Shown: one piece after another, positions 23,276 to 36,105 of the stretch
Numbering within the stretch: position 1 is the stretch's first letter
Layout of the letters: each line of letters opens with the position of its first letter
Assembly: GCA_033961575.1 (NCBI GenBank)
Contig: CM066729.1
Coordinates: 93,313,001-93,377,000, forward strand
Direction: 5' to 3'
Length of the DNA stretch: 64,000 nucleotides
Source: Aselliscus stoliczkanus
Lineage: Eukaryota > Chordata > Mammalia > Chiroptera > Hipposideridae
The notes under the pieces: generated by a model
What the model saw: only the letters and a program-made list of their open reading frames with translations
What the model was told of the DNA's origin: nothing
The model's database searches: none
Made by a program: the position numbers and the translations under genes

Positions 23276-23832
23276 GATCCACCTAGGAAATCCATAGAAT
23301 TTTGAAAAATATTCCATTTATGTTGCTATAAGCTACCAGGCTTGTGGGAAATCTATATGCTAGAAATAGTAAATTCATGCAAAATTCTTCTGAGTTATTC
23401 ACAGACAAAATGAAGCATTAAATATTCAAATAACAGTTCCCAAGATATTTTAAAATTAGATACAGGCATAAAGAAGATAGTTGGATTAAATTACTTTAAG
23501 ATTACTTCCAAATCCAGAATTCTGTCATATTGTAAAGAATATCTTCAAATCACAAGGATTTCCCTTTCTGATGACTAGCATCAGCTGAAACTCAAAACAT
23601 TAAAGTTTTATCCAAAAATATTTTCTTTGCCTTTAACACCTCACTTGTCAAAGGGAACCTTGGAGATCTGAATACTGGTCAGTATGGAGAGTGCCAATCT
23701 GTGAAGTAGTCAAAGCCATGCATTACTCAGCCAAATGTTTGGCAAATATTGTTTCTTTGAGAGGAATTGACTCTGTAGCATAAACTGTAGCCTAAAATGT
23801 GTGATCACATTATTTCCAGTTAGGGTTTCTTT
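23276..23832. other. Unique sequence
   Basis: No recognised gene or repeat. Confidence 0.5.
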
Positions 23833-24075
23833 TTTTCCTTAAGATTTGTTATTAAAATATAGCTCACATACAATATTATATTAGTTTCACCATAGTTATT
23901 CAATATTTATATACATAAAAAAAGTTGTTACCATGCTAACTCCAGCAACCAACCATCTGACTCTGTACCATGCTATCACAATAGTGTTGACTATATTCCC
24001 TATGCTGTATATTACTTCCCTGTGACTTGTTTTACACCTAAAATTCTGGACCTTTTATTACTCTCACCTCTTCCC
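23833..24075 (-). mobile_element. L1 3' end fragment, antisense
   Basis: A first antisense L1 3' end ('ttattcaatatttatataca', 'gttgactatattccctatgc') directly precedes a second, similar 3' end that starts near 24090. The pair may be nested or tandem insertions of related L1s. Confidence 0.7.
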
Positions 24076-24426
24076 CCATATTTTATTTTTTTTAAATTAC
24101 AGTTGAGATTCAATATTATTTTATATTAATTTCAAGTGTACAGCACAGTGGTTAGACATTTATATAGTTTAAGAAGTGATCCCACTGACTAATCTTGTGC
24201 CCACCTGGTACTATGCATAGTCATATGCATAGTCACTATGCAGATATAGTTATCATTGACTATATTCCCTATGCTTTACTTTACAGCCCCATGACTATTT
24301 TGTAACCACCAATTTGTGCTTCTTATCCTTCTACATTTCTCACTCTGAACCCTGACCCCCTCCCATAATCACTGGAATAAATCTAGTACCTATTTGACAC
24401 CATACATAGTTACTACAATATTATTG

Positions 24427-24461
24427 ACTATATTCTTTTTTTTTTTTTTACTATATTCTTT
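24427..24461. repeat. Poly(T) insert between 12-bp direct repeats
   Basis: ACTATATTCTTT occurs at 24427-24438 and 24450-24461 with only T between them, inside L1 copy A. The L1 consensus, as seen in other copies here, has this phrase once, so the second copy plus T-run is an insertion: a tail-only retro-insertion or a slippage product. Confidence 0.75.
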
Positions 24462-27400
24462 ATGCTGTACCCTACATCTGCATTACTATTTTTAGCAACC
24501 AATTTGTACTTTAAATCCTTTCCCCTTTTTTCACCACCCCCATCACTACTTCCTGGCAATCATCAAAATGTTGTCTGTACCTATGAGTTTCTTTCTGTTT
24601 TATTCATTTATTTTACTCTTTATATTCCATATATAAGAGAAATCGCATTGTAGCTGTCTTTCTCTGTCTGATATACAGCACTCAACACAACACCCTCAAA
24701 GTCCATTCATGCCATTGTAGATAGTAAGAACCCATTCCCTTACAAGGCTGAACAATATTCCATAGTGTGTATGTACTACCTCCTTTATGATTCATTCATC
24801 ATCAAGAGACACCTAGGCTGCCTCCACATTTTGGCCATTGCAAATAATACTACAGTGAAAATATGGATGCAAAAGTCCTCTCAAAATAGTGTTTTTGGCT
24901 TCTTCAGATAAATACCCAGAAATGGAATTACTGGGTCCTCTTTGTCTCTTCTTATAGCCCTTATTTTAAAGTCTATTTTGTCTGATATAAGGATTGATAC
25001 ACCTGTTTTGTTTTGTTTGTTTGATTTTGGTTTTATCATTTTATCATTTTCCTGAAACATCTTATTCCATACCTTCACTTAGTGTCTGCGTCTGTATTTC
25101 AATCTGAGGTGAGTCTCTTGTACATACCATATGTAAGGTTTTTGTTTTTGTTTGCTTATCCTTTCAGCCCTCATGTGTCTTTTTGTTGGAGTATTTATCC
25201 ATTTACATCAAAAGTAATTGTTTATAGATACATAGCTATTGCCATTTTGTTATTCATAATTTTGATTTTTTTTTTCCTGTCTTAAAGAAGTTCCTCTAAA
25301 GTACCTTGTAATACTGGTTTGGTGGTAATAAACTCCTTTGCTTTTTCTTGTCTGGGAAGCTCTTTGTCTGTCCTGGATTATAAATGATAGTCTTGCTGGG
25401 TACAATAATCTTGGTTGTAGGTGCTTCCTTTTCATCATGTTGAATATTTTGTGCCAATTCCTTCTGGTCTGCAAAGTTTCTGTTAAGAAATAAGTTGACA
25501 ATATTATGGGGGCTCCCTTGTAAGTTACTAGTTGCCTTTGTCTTGCTGCTTTTAGGATTTACTATTAGTCTTTAACCTTTTTGCCATTTTAATTATAATG
25601 TATCTAGGGATGGGCCTGTTTGGGTTCATCTTGTTTGGGATTCTCTTCACTTCTTGGGCTTGTGTGTTTATTTCCTTTGCCAGGTTAGGACAGCTTTTGG
25701 TCATTATTTTTTCAAATAGGTTCTCAATCCCTTGCTTTCTCTCTTCTCCTTCTGGTAGCCCTGCTAGTCAAATGTTATTATGCTTGGTGTTGTCCCAGAG
25801 GTCTCTTAAATTATCTTCATTTTTTGGATACTTGTTTTTGTTTTTTTTCTTTTGCTGTTCTGATTGTGTGTTTTCTGCTACCTTCTTTCCAAATCACTCA
25901 TTTGATCCTCTCCTTCATCTAGTCTGCTGGTGATACTGTGCAGTGCATTCTTTATTTCGCTTATTGATTTCTTCACTTCTTACTGGATCTTTTCATGGTA
26001 TGTATTCCTTTTATATGTTTGCTATCTGTTTGTTGAAGTTCTCATTAAGTTTCTTGAGCAACCTTATAACTAGCATTTAGAACTGTGTCTCTGACAGGTT
26101 GCTTGACTCCATTTCATTTAGTTATTTTTCTGCAGTTTTCTCTTGTTCTTTTATTTGGGACATATTTCTTTGTTTCCTCATTTTGGCTACTCCCTGTGTT
26201 TGTTTCTATGTATGAGATAGATCTGTTATTTCTCCTAGTCTTGACCAGGCCTTATGTAGTAGGTGTCCTGTGGGGCCCAGTGACATATTCTCCCTGGTCA
26301 CCAGCCCTGGATGCTCCAAGAGTGTCCCTTGTGAGGGTTGTGTGAGCCCAGCTGTTGTTATGTGTGAACCTTGAGTGCTATTGGTATGTCAATGGGTAGG
26401 ATTGACCTTCAGGCTGACTGGATATTGAGTTTGGCTATAACCACAGAATATGGGCTGCTGTGTAAGGGGCTTCCCCACTGAGTATGATTAGCCCCACGGG
26501 GCTCTGGTGCCTGTTGAAGCCACCCTTTCTATATGCCACTTGAGGAGCAATTGGGATGGTGCTCTGCTGTTGTCTGTAGCCAACTTCCAGATATGTTGGT
26601 CTGGGGCCTCTTGAGATGAGCCCTGGTGTAGGCCCATGTCGCCTACTGCCTGTGACCAGCCTGTACTACTGGTAGGAGCTATAAAGTGATCTGCAGTTTT
26701 TCACTGCCTTGGGTAAACCTGGAGGCATGTGGAGGAGTCCATGCTGCAAATTGGGGATGGCTGCCACCAGTACTGGGTCTGGGGTAGCTTTGCAAAAAAA
26801 AAGCCAGAACACTTTGAGGCCTGCTACCACCTGCCAGCTCTGTTAAGGTTCAGCCTCTAATAAAGCCTCCTATGTTACTAGAGTTAGGTTAGGCAGGGTC
26901 TCAATGAGTCACTAGAATATAAAGAGTTTTGGTCAATAATTTCATGTAAATTCTGGTTTGATGTCAGTGCAGAGCCATTAGCTACTCAGCAAAAGTCTAG
27001 GAGCACACTGAGGCCAGTCACCACCTGCCTGATGCCCACAGACTCCCATAGTTTTCCATGGCATGAGGCTGGCTGCTCTCAGAGAAAGTACACCTGGCAT
27101 TGGGGGAGTTCGGTGGGGTGATGTCCCAGTGAGTCAGTAGGGTGGAGTGAGTGGAGCTCACCAGAGTAATCAAATTCAGATTTTGCCATGAGGGGGTGGG
27201 TTCAACATAGGAAGAATGTTGGCCTCCTGTCAGTATCACAGGAGAAGACCCCACACAGGGAAAATGGGGAATGTCCTTTAGCCCTTGCCTGGAGACACAC
27301 ACCTCAGTTGGCTTCCCATTAGCCTGTGACACCCCGAGTCACCATCCTTCTGCTGAAGCCGCCCAAAGTGAGTGCCTGTAAGCAAGTGAGCCTGTGGGGG

Positions 27401-27530
27401 AGCCCTTTAAAAGGGTGGCTATGTTTACCACAGCCTTCCATCCCACCCACACAGTTAGCATACCCACTATTTTTCACAGCCAGGTGTTGTTGTGCTCCTC
27501 TTCCTAGCACCAGTAGTCTGGGCTGGGGAG

Positions 27531-28195
27531 TGTCACGTCCCGCATGACAGGGCCGTAGTGGTTCTAGAGGACTGATGGGGACTGAGAAACAGAAAATATA
27601 GACAAGAAACAAAGGATAGTTCAAAAACAGTGCTATCCAGGGAACTCAGTGCCTCTAGGACAAAGAGCCTCGAATTGGGCTTTACTGCAGCTTTTATTGG
27701 GTTACATACAAGAAAGTAGCATTGTTCTTTCCATGGTCCATAATTCACATACATCATGCCAGAGAACTTAGCTCAGAGTCAAATCACCCCATGGCCTACA
27801 GGCTGCCTTTAACGGAAAGTCCCATGACCTGTGTACATATATATCCTGAGCGACAGAAACTTCTCATGCTGAGGCTTAGAGACCAGAATGCATGGAGGAC
27901 AGATGTTATCACCAGGTTAGGTTTCTCTTCTCAGGCAGGCTGTCAGCACTGAAGACAAGGGGTCTTTGGCCCATGTTCTTCACCTCCATGATTCCTCCCA
28001 TGGTACCCCCATGACTGTGTCTGGCTTGGGTTGTCCTATTGGCCACTAGGGTCATACCCATCTTTGACTAAGCATCCCTCTTTCTGGGGTCCCATGGGGA
28101 ATTGCCATAAGCATAGTGAAAGTACTGTCTCCATGAGGATCTGTTGTTCAGGAAAGGTGCATGGGGGCAGATGGCTAGTCTGCTGTGTGACCACA
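27531..28195 (-). mobile_element. Solo LTR, family A (copy 2)
   Basis: A 665-bp reverse-oriented copy starting TGTCACGTCCCGCATGAC and ending GTGACCACA on the plus strand, flanked by GGGGAG (27525-27530) and GGGGAA (28196-28201), a 6-bp target duplication with one mismatch. It split the 5' untranslated region of L1 copy A and is therefore younger than that L1. An antisense polyadenylation signal lies near 27696-27703 (ttttattggg). Confidence 0.87.
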
Positions 28196-28429
28196 GGGGA
28201 ACTCTGAGGTATCTCTTCAAATTTTCATCCAGCACATGGAAGTTTGGGACCAGCCTGTTTTGCATCTCTACCCCTCCTACCAGTCTCAACATAGCTTTTC
28301 CTTTATATCTTTAGTTATAAATCTTGTGTTCAGCCAGACTTCAGATGGTTCTCCAGGTTGATTGTTCTATAATTTAGTTGTAATTTTAATGTGTGCTTTG
28401 CAGGAAACATACACTGTTTATCTACTTTA

Positions 28430-28437
28430 CCATCTTG
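28430..28437 (-). promoter_or_regulatory. YY1-type motif at L1 5' end
   Basis: Reverse complement reads CAAGATGG, within 20 bp of the L1 5' terminus, as in other mammalian L1s where this element positions transcription start. In copy B the same place reads TAAGATGG (mutated). Confidence 0.6.
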
Positions 28438-28449
28438 GATCTCTCCTCC

Positions 28450-29723
28450 ATTTTCAGTTTCTTCAAAGTGGAGATAGGTCTTCATGATTTTTGACACGTA
28501 TGAAACAAATGTAATGGAAAATAAATCGGTATTGTAATTCATTCCCAAATTCTCAGACTCTTTTCATCCACACTGACATGTCAAAAAAATTTTCCATCCT
28601 TTCAACTTTGTAGGTCATTTCTAAGACCTTAACAAAGTTTGTATAAAATCAGCATTTTCTTTTTCATGATCATATTTAGTGGATTTCCACAATGTTTATT
28701 TGAACTAAATAATTATACTACCATTATGCCTGATAAAATTGCTTTTGAGGAATAGACACAACTGACTATTGGTATTTAACAACTTATATGTGTAAGCAGA
28801 ATTGTGGACTGTAGTAGAGAGCAGTCTAATACCCATCAATGTTTAATGTTACACTTTAGTCAGTAGTTCAAAGAGGGAATTTAAGCATCAGTTATAAGGC
28901 AAAACATTTAAATGGAGGCGAGATATGAAATCTCTTGTTGTATTTTTGTGAAATAAAATAATATAACTATAAAATATAATGTTAAAATATATAAAAGTAT
29001 AATGTTAGAACCATAAAAATCAACCAGAAATTCACTTCATGGAAAACATATTTAGATACTAATTATATTCTTATATTGATGTAAATGAAATTTTATATTA
29101 AAAAAAAAACGAAAAACAAAAAGAATTTAAAAACTGACTCCAAATCACAAAACCCTGAAATTATAATAAAGGAAGCTACTATAAATGCAATTAAATAGTC
29201 ATTAAGAGAATAATATTTAAAAGATTCTGCAAATCAATCAAAGAGAAAATCAGTCATGGGTACATATTAAGTTATTGATTTAATCTTAAAATGTATTTAT
29301 AAAAATTTATTTGAATTATAATATGACTTATTCTAAATGTTGCTTTCACATATGCATATGAGCTGAAAATAGATACAGCTCTAACAATAGGTTCCAGATT
29401 ATTTATAGTTGATCTTGTATTAGCACTTTACTAATGATATAGTTTAATGTTAAATAGGATGTTAATAAAATGTATAGTTGTAACAAAAGATGGAAATATA
29501 TTTTACTTTATAAATATAGAGCAATGATAAAATATATGTAAATTTTTATTATAATTGAAAACCACAAAATTACTTTCTGGGAGAAAAAGAGAAAAAGAAA
29601 CAATTCAAAAAATATAATCTTGAAATAGATGTGTTTAATCACATAGGAAGACTAGATTGAGAGGAAGAACAAATGAAGTTATTATTTACAATTTTACTGT
29701 TTGATTGAGACCCACCACCACAC
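28450..29723. other. Unique AT-rich sequence
   Basis: No gene or recognised repeat. Very AT-rich from 28900 on. Confidence 0.5.
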
Positions 29724-29775
<52 letters not shown>

Positions 29776-29779
29776 ACAA
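29724..29779. repeat. (CA)n microsatellite
   Basis: About 26 CA units with a single T interruption at the end. Confidence 0.97.
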
Positions 29780-31180
29780 TAGATTTCCCTTTAACATACC
29801 GGCTGGCATTAGAACATTGGAAGATAAACCTAATTAGCTGGGTCACTACATTTTCCTAAACTTAAGAACACTCATTTTCTATTATTTTTTCATAAATACC
29901 ATTTTCCTACTACCTTAAATATACTGTCTCAAGATTCCTTTAAAAATATTATTTATATTTTAATTACACTACAATTTAGAGATTATATGAAATATGAAAC
30001 ATATAGTAATTATGCTATGATTCAAAAGAACATAAAACAAACTAAATGATACATCTAAACAGAGTAGAAATAGAAAAGGTAATTAGTATTATGATGGGTG
30101 TAGGAAGAGATCTCAGTGAAATGGCAAAAATAAAATTAAAGGCAAAGTACCAAACAACATTAAAACTAATCAGTAATCTGTTAAATTATTGAGCAGTCTT
30201 TTTTGAGAAGAGATAAAGCTTTTATTACTGTCTAGATATCTAAAGTATGACAGGCATAAAGAAACGTACTGAGTAAAGTAGCTTGTCTCTGGTCCAGTCA
30301 TTTGAAGTAAAGGGTGAACTTTATAATATGAAGCATATTTTGCATTTCTAATTTGAGCAATTATTTGACCAATGACTTGATTACAATTTTCATATAAAAT
30401 GTAATATGATATATAACTGCAGGCATGCTGTGACAAAGTGCCTCAACTACCTGAATAACAATATGGTAGAAAATAAGGTGAATCAGTTTGTGAGAGAATT
30501 CCACATTATTCACCTCTTAAGGGAAATCAAGTATTAAAAGTAAGGTCTGTTGGTCTTCTTGACTAAATATATTCTCTTAGTTTTATGTATTAACATAAAC
30601 GTATATTATTTTTATCCAGTTTAACATAAGAACAAACTGAAAGGAAGGAAACATTGAAAAATTCAGGTTACAGAAAAATCCAGCATGAACAAAAAGTTAT
30701 CCTCAAAAGAATGAAACAAATTAATTTACCTGGAATACCATAGTGAGTAAATAAAGAACTTAGTCTTTAGGTAAAAAATAAATTCTAAAGTTTATATAGA
30801 TAAAATGAAGAACAAATTTCCGAATGAAAATTACAGAGTTATAAACATAGGGAATATGCTCTAAAATTTAACCAGTTATTCTGTATAAAAAAAATATTGA
30901 ACAAGAATTTTTCTGTGAAAAAAAAAAGAGAATTATTCTGTGAAGATATAATTTGTTTAAGAGTCACATTTTTACCATATTTAAGTGTCTATTAGAATAC
31001 TTTAAAGAATGAAAAAGAAAAGAAGAAATTCATTAAAACATCTAAAACATAAGCCATTAATCATGTAATTGAAATATTGATAATGAATTTTTACCAATAA
31101 AAATAAACTGAAATTTGAATCTCATGTTGCATCCAACACACGTATACTGCTAAAGATAATTCTCTTTAATGAGTGACTCC
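29780..31180. other. Unique AT-rich sequence
   Basis: No gene. It contains the small poly(A) insertion at 30904-30944. Confidence 0.5.
30904..30944. repeat. Poly(A) insert between 16-bp direct repeats
   Basis: AGAATTTTTCTGTGAA (30904-30919) and AGAATTATTCTGTGAA (30929-30944) differ at one base and are separated by A-rich sequence (aaaaaaaag). This has the form of a tail-only retro-insertion in plus orientation with its target duplication. Confidence 0.7.
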
Positions 31181-31184
31181 TATT

Positions 31185-32520
31185 TTTGTTGTTTATCTTA
31201 TCTACAATAGTTCTAGGACTCTGAATCTAATCATATATTGGCTCTGGGGCTATTCAGTCTTTTGGATATAGTGCTGTCTATTCTTCCTCATGCTCCTCAA
31301 ATTCCTGCTTTGTTCTTAGCTGGTATAGATCCAATGTCCACTATTATAATTACTCCATCAACAGCTTATTTGTCCCTTATTCGTACCCTTTTGGTTAACT
31401 GGTAAGACCTTAACCTGATCAAATAGGTTAATCCTCTTAATCCAGGTCTAGAGAAACACAAAAATTCTTGCTGACTGCCTACTAGAAAAAGTAGAAAAAG
31501 TATTCATATACATTCAAGTGGACTAAGAGGTATGTTTCCTAGTTCCTACGTTCTTTTATGCTCCTATCTGATTTTTTAACAGCTTCCTTATACTCCTCTA
31601 ACCTGAAGTATACATCCTCCCTAGTTACTCTCGAGTATTTACCTTAGTCTTGATTCACTAAAGCAGAAGTAAAAAAAAAAACCATAAAAGAGCAAAAACA
31701 ATTATTTTTTTCTGTAGCCCCAAAATTAAATGTACCAACACACTCTCCCATACTATCCACATGCTTTGTCTTCTGTTAAATCAATGAATCTCTCCTATTG
31801 TAACCAAAGTCTATTTCTCAACATTTCTTTCTCCTCTGTATTGTTATCTTAAGCATACATAGCATATCAGCTATATTTAAACAAAAATATTTCTTGAAAC
31901 CACTTCCTTTCCCAAGACCTGTCCTCTCTCATTCTGTTCAACTTAGCAATAAAATTCTTCAAAATAATGGTATTTACAGATATTTGTTCTCCCCATTTTC
32001 TTCATTTTCATTATTTTATCAATCAATGTTCATCAGGCTTTCACCCCACCATACTACTAAAACAGCTCTTGCTAATGTTAGTAATGACCTACATAAGCTA
32101 AATTTACAATAAATTTTTACTCAGTGTGTCAGCAGCATTTGATACTGTTGACATACTTTTAAAAACAAGAATGGCAGTAGCAACTCTTCTTTCTTTGGAT
32201 GCTGATATGGCACTCAATGTTATATCTATCTCTTTCAACTGCACTTGCCTCTTCTTCTCAGACATGTTTGTTTAAACCTTAGTCAAGACTTTCTAAACTG
32301 TTATTTGTCCCATAGCGCAGTCCTCAGTTCCTTTCTATAACTGGATATACGCTCTAGATGTCATGTTGCATGACATGTACTCTATATATGGATGGCTCTT
32401 GCATTTTCATCTCCAGCTCAGACTTCTCCCCTGAGCTGCTGTATTATATAGTCAATTCTCTATTAAATATTATATCTAGATGCTGTATTAGTTTGAGTAA
32501 AGACCAAGTTATTATAATGG
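31185..32520 (+). pseudogene. LINE-2 reverse transcriptase fossil
   Basis: Two stretches translate to decayed L2 ORF2 blocks. At 31990-32105 the frame gives SPHHTTKTALANVSNDL, matching the family's PHHSTETALAKVTNDL block. At about 32370-32500 a frame gives CIFISSSDFSPELLYYIVNS and LLNIISRC, matching the block after the YADDSQIYISSPDLSPEL region. 'gtgtcagcagcatttgatac' between them is the family's LDLSAAFDTVDH block. Order, strand and spacing agree with one old LINE-2 copy. The upstream T/C-rich part (31185-31900) fits the same element but is less clear. Confidence 0.7.
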
Positions 32521-33589
32521 GGATATCTCAAATTGCAGTGGTTTAGATATATAAAAGTTATTGTTTATTCACACTGTGGTCTAGAGATGAACAATCAGAC
32601 AGTGCTCCACAAGGTCAAATAAGAACATTATTTCCTCCTATATTATTTCTTCACAATCATCTGGCATGTTGTCCCTATGTGCAAGGTCAAAGCCGTGTTT
32701 CTCTCCTGTATAACTTCCAGCATACAACTGATAAAAAATGAAGGACAAGGATGAAAACACTTGTATTTCAATACACAGTCTTGACATTGCACATTACACT
32801 TCTCTATACATATCTTTAGATATGTGGTTTCACCTAAACTGAAAATGGGATGAGAAAATTAGCCAAAATGTGGGTCTTTCAAGGATTCTGCTACTTAGTG
32901 TTTGCATATTAGTTAATTTGAATCAAAATCTCCACAAACACCACTGAAAAAAGGCTGATCAACATTTCAAAAATATAGAAACAAAGGAATCAGAAACTTA
33001 AGAAGACAGTGAAGAATGTGACGACAGGATTTGGGAAGAAAACATAGGCTCACAAAGGTGAACCTAACATTGCTTCTGTATTTCCTGTATAGCAGTCTTT
33101 CAATTCCAAAATAAAGTGATCAGATAATAAGAAGCTAATTGAAACTTTTCTAAGTCTAAAAGAGTAAATCAAAATTCTAGAACTGAATGCAATTAACTGG
33201 GTTCCAGTAACTACAAATATGGGAAAACTATAAAACTCTATATGTTTAGTAGGGAACTTAAGTTTGCCCTTACTTAGTAGTAAGGACAAAGTAAAAGTAG
33301 GGAACTTCATGGAGAGACTGGTACCTAATTTCAATTAATTTCAATCTTGAAACTGCTTTCAAATGACCTGGACTACTAGTCCTTAAGCAGATTACAAGAC
33401 AAAAATATAAATTCTTAAAAGAAAAATATCATCCAAACCTCAGTTTTTGTTATAATTCTATCACCATATCTGATAAGAAATCAATCCTGGCAAAAACAGA
33501 AATTGCAGGTAAAAGAGATTCACAGAAGAATCACATAATTGGCTAATTGCATGGAACATAATTTTAATGTGTCCAAAGATATAAAAGAT
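32521..33589. other. Unique or unrecognised sequence
   Basis: No gene. 'ctcaaattgcagtggtttag' near 32528 recalls a common old interspersed repeat I cannot name. The first copy of a 31-bp exact repeat is at 33157-33187. Confidence 0.4.
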
Positions 33590-34010
33590 TGAGAAAATTG
33601 GTAGAGAATTAGAAGCAATAAAAGAGTAAATCAAAATTCTAGAACTGAAAATTTCTGAACCCAATGAAGGTATTTGGCAGTTAAATAGAGCTGGCAGAAG
33701 AGAATATTAGTGAACTAAAAAATGTCAAGAGGAAATAATCATAATGAAATCCAGAAACACAAAAAATGAAAAATACAAATGGGGATATAATGAATGTAAA
33801 ATATGTGAATAATAGACTGAGAGTCTATTGGGTACGTGGAGTTAAAAAAAAGAGAGCATAAAAATACTTAAAGAGATAATACTTGAGAATTTTCAAAAAA
33901 TTATGAATGACAAATCCTTAAACTCATGGACAGTGGATAAATAACAAGGAGAATTAGTAAATATTTTAACCTAGTGATAATTAAATATTTTCCTAAAGAT
34001 AATCTTGGAA
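33590..34010 (+). repeat. Old L1/HAL1-like ORF1 region, doubtful
   Basis: A-rich sense strand with 'gagctggcagaagagaatat' and 'tagtgaactaaaaaatgtca', similar in wording to the ORF1 stretch of old L1 or HAL1 elements (gcagaagaaagaatcagtgaact). No frame survives. A 31-bp segment at 33619-33649 is repeated exactly from 33157-33187. Confidence 0.35.
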
Positions 34011-34204
34011 CAGATGTTGGTGTACAATATCAAAAACAAAGAAGGGGTATTACTACATCTTGCATATACTGAAAAGACCAAGGAAAATATTAAAGGAAAT
34101 TGTGCAAATATTATTGAAAGTTCAGATTAAATGAATCTATTACTGAAAAAATACCAAGATCCACACAAAAAGATAAATAACTCTGTGTATTACAAAATGA
34201 AATA

Positions 34205-34322
34205 TTGAATATAATTGGGGGAGAGGGTTATCTCTTTGTGAGGGGTTTAAATGTCTAACTATTACACTGTTTTGTACATCTGAAAATAACAAAATAAATA
34301 AATTAAATAAACAAAAATAACT
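34205..34322 (+). mobile_element. L1 3' end fragment, sense
   Basis: 'ggttatctctttgtgagggg', 'ttacactgttttgtacatct' and an A-rich tail match the terminal 100 bp of the L1s at 11696 and 12278. Confidence 0.75.
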
Positions 34323-36096
34323 CATGACCAGATTTTATTTTTGTTAATAAAAATACTTCAAAATATCAATAGCTCTAATATACCACATTTGCATAATAAA
34401 GCAAAATAGCTTATGTTTATTTTTTTAAATGACATATAAGAAAGATGGACCTGAACTGGGATTAAGGAAAACTGGAACCCACCTTGGTCTGTTGCCATAT
34501 CCAAATTTCCAGCTTTGATAATATGGATAATCTTCAGGAGAAATTGGAGCCTTTTGTCATGGAGTAAAAACACACCTGGCCAAGGAGTCAGGCTTGTTAT
34601 ATACCATGGTGCTCATTTGCACCAGGGATCAATAATCACAGACTAGATAGAGAAACCATTGATTATTGCTCACTTTTAAATTAACATATACTATTTATGT
34701 TTTCTTTAAATGTTACTTTGGCCCCAGACTGATTTTCTTCCCTAGTGTCCACACTAAATTTGAATATCAAAGCCTTCTCAATTTTTTTGTAGAATTTATT
34801 GAAGATGAGGAGGGTACACTGAGAGGGCATACGTGGAGCCAACTGAATTAGAGCCATGTCTTTGTTTACCTAATTCTAACATGATAATAAGAAGATTGAA
34901 ATGGTAAAACCCACCAGGAAAAGAAAACAGATGTTGATAAATAAATTTAAGATAGAAAATAGATGGAATAGATAAAAGGTTTGAAATAGAATTGACAAAT
35001 CTGCAGCTCAGCATATACTGTGACAAGAATATGACAGCACAGCCATTGTGACTGATGAACTCTGAACTAAAATACCAACTATAAGTAGTGATACATCAGA
35101 ATGAAAAAAAATAGGATTAATTTAAAATCTTCCTTAACATCAGTCAAGCCCCAAACCACTTCCCACTGCTACACACAGCAGCTATGTATTTTTTCAAGCC
35201 AGAACTTTTGGAAAATTTTATTTGTCCAAAAGAAAAATCTACACTATGCTGAAATCCAGGGGCTCTCCAGTGTTAACAATAATTCTCTATGTGTTCACTT
35301 GAATGAGATTTCAGATATGGTGAAGGCTAGAGTGAGGCAATGAAGCACCTAGGGTACAAAATGTAATAAAGTAATCACTTTCAGATTCACACAAATGCAA
35401 GTTTCTTATGATTAGTATGTACATGCTATTACTTTTTACATTCTTTTATTTACATACCATATCCTTCGATCTTACTTATTCAGTAAGTCAATCTCTCCCT
35501 TTTAAATGAAGTATTTAGATTATTTATTTTATATAGTTGTTTTTCTCCTCTGTCATTTTATTTTTTTGTATTATCCTCCCTTCTTTTGGCTAATAGAATA
35601 TTTAAAATCTCTCCAATATACATTTATTGGTTGTTAAAATGTGACATGTGTTTTCTGGATACTTAAAAAAGAAAAACATAAGCAAAATATATTCTCTATA
35701 ATTGCAAGTTTTCAGACTGCATCAGCACTGAAATGCATAGAGTCATATGTAATTAGAAGAAGATATTTAATTAATCTTTCATGGAAAGAGTGAAAGGTAA
35801 AAGAAAAAAAAAAACCTGTTTGCATAGGGATGTCTGACGGTAATCTTAAAGATTAAATATGAATATTTAGATGAAAACCCTTAAGAGTATAGAAAACAGT
35901 ATGAGTGTGCATTGTTCCTTTTGTTGTCCCTCTTTAAGCTTCCAGAGGTTTTTCTTAAATGAGATTTTATGGTTTTATATTGTCCAATCTCAGACACACA
36001 GCACATGCATTTTGTAATTTGTTGTGTGATTATTCTCATAAACTGTCTCATATTGAAGTCAAATAAGTCATTCTTTATCTTCTTATTGTTAGCCTT
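34323..36096. other. Unique AT-rich sequence
   Basis: About 1.8 kb with no gene, RNA or repeat that I recognise. Confidence 0.5.
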
Positions 36097-36105
36097 CTGT
36101 GCCCA

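Larger units (their letters stand above)
24080..28449 (-). mobile_element. L1 with intact 5' end and deleted middle (copy A)
   Basis: Antisense L1. From the right: a 5' terminus with CAAGATGG (reverse complement at 28430-28437, the YY1-type motif of L1 5' ends), a long GC-richer 5' untranslated region (about 28449-25290, split by the LTR at 27531-28195), then a piece of the ORF2 endonuclease domain (about 25160-24945: QETH, then KTGVSILISDKIDFK and RRDKE), which jumps in frame near 24940 to the ORF2 C-terminus (DPVIPFLGIYLKKPKTLF) and the 3' untranslated region. I find no ORF1, and most of ORF2 (all of the reverse transcriptase) is missing. Copy B at 53245-56947 has the same junction. Confidence 0.8.
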
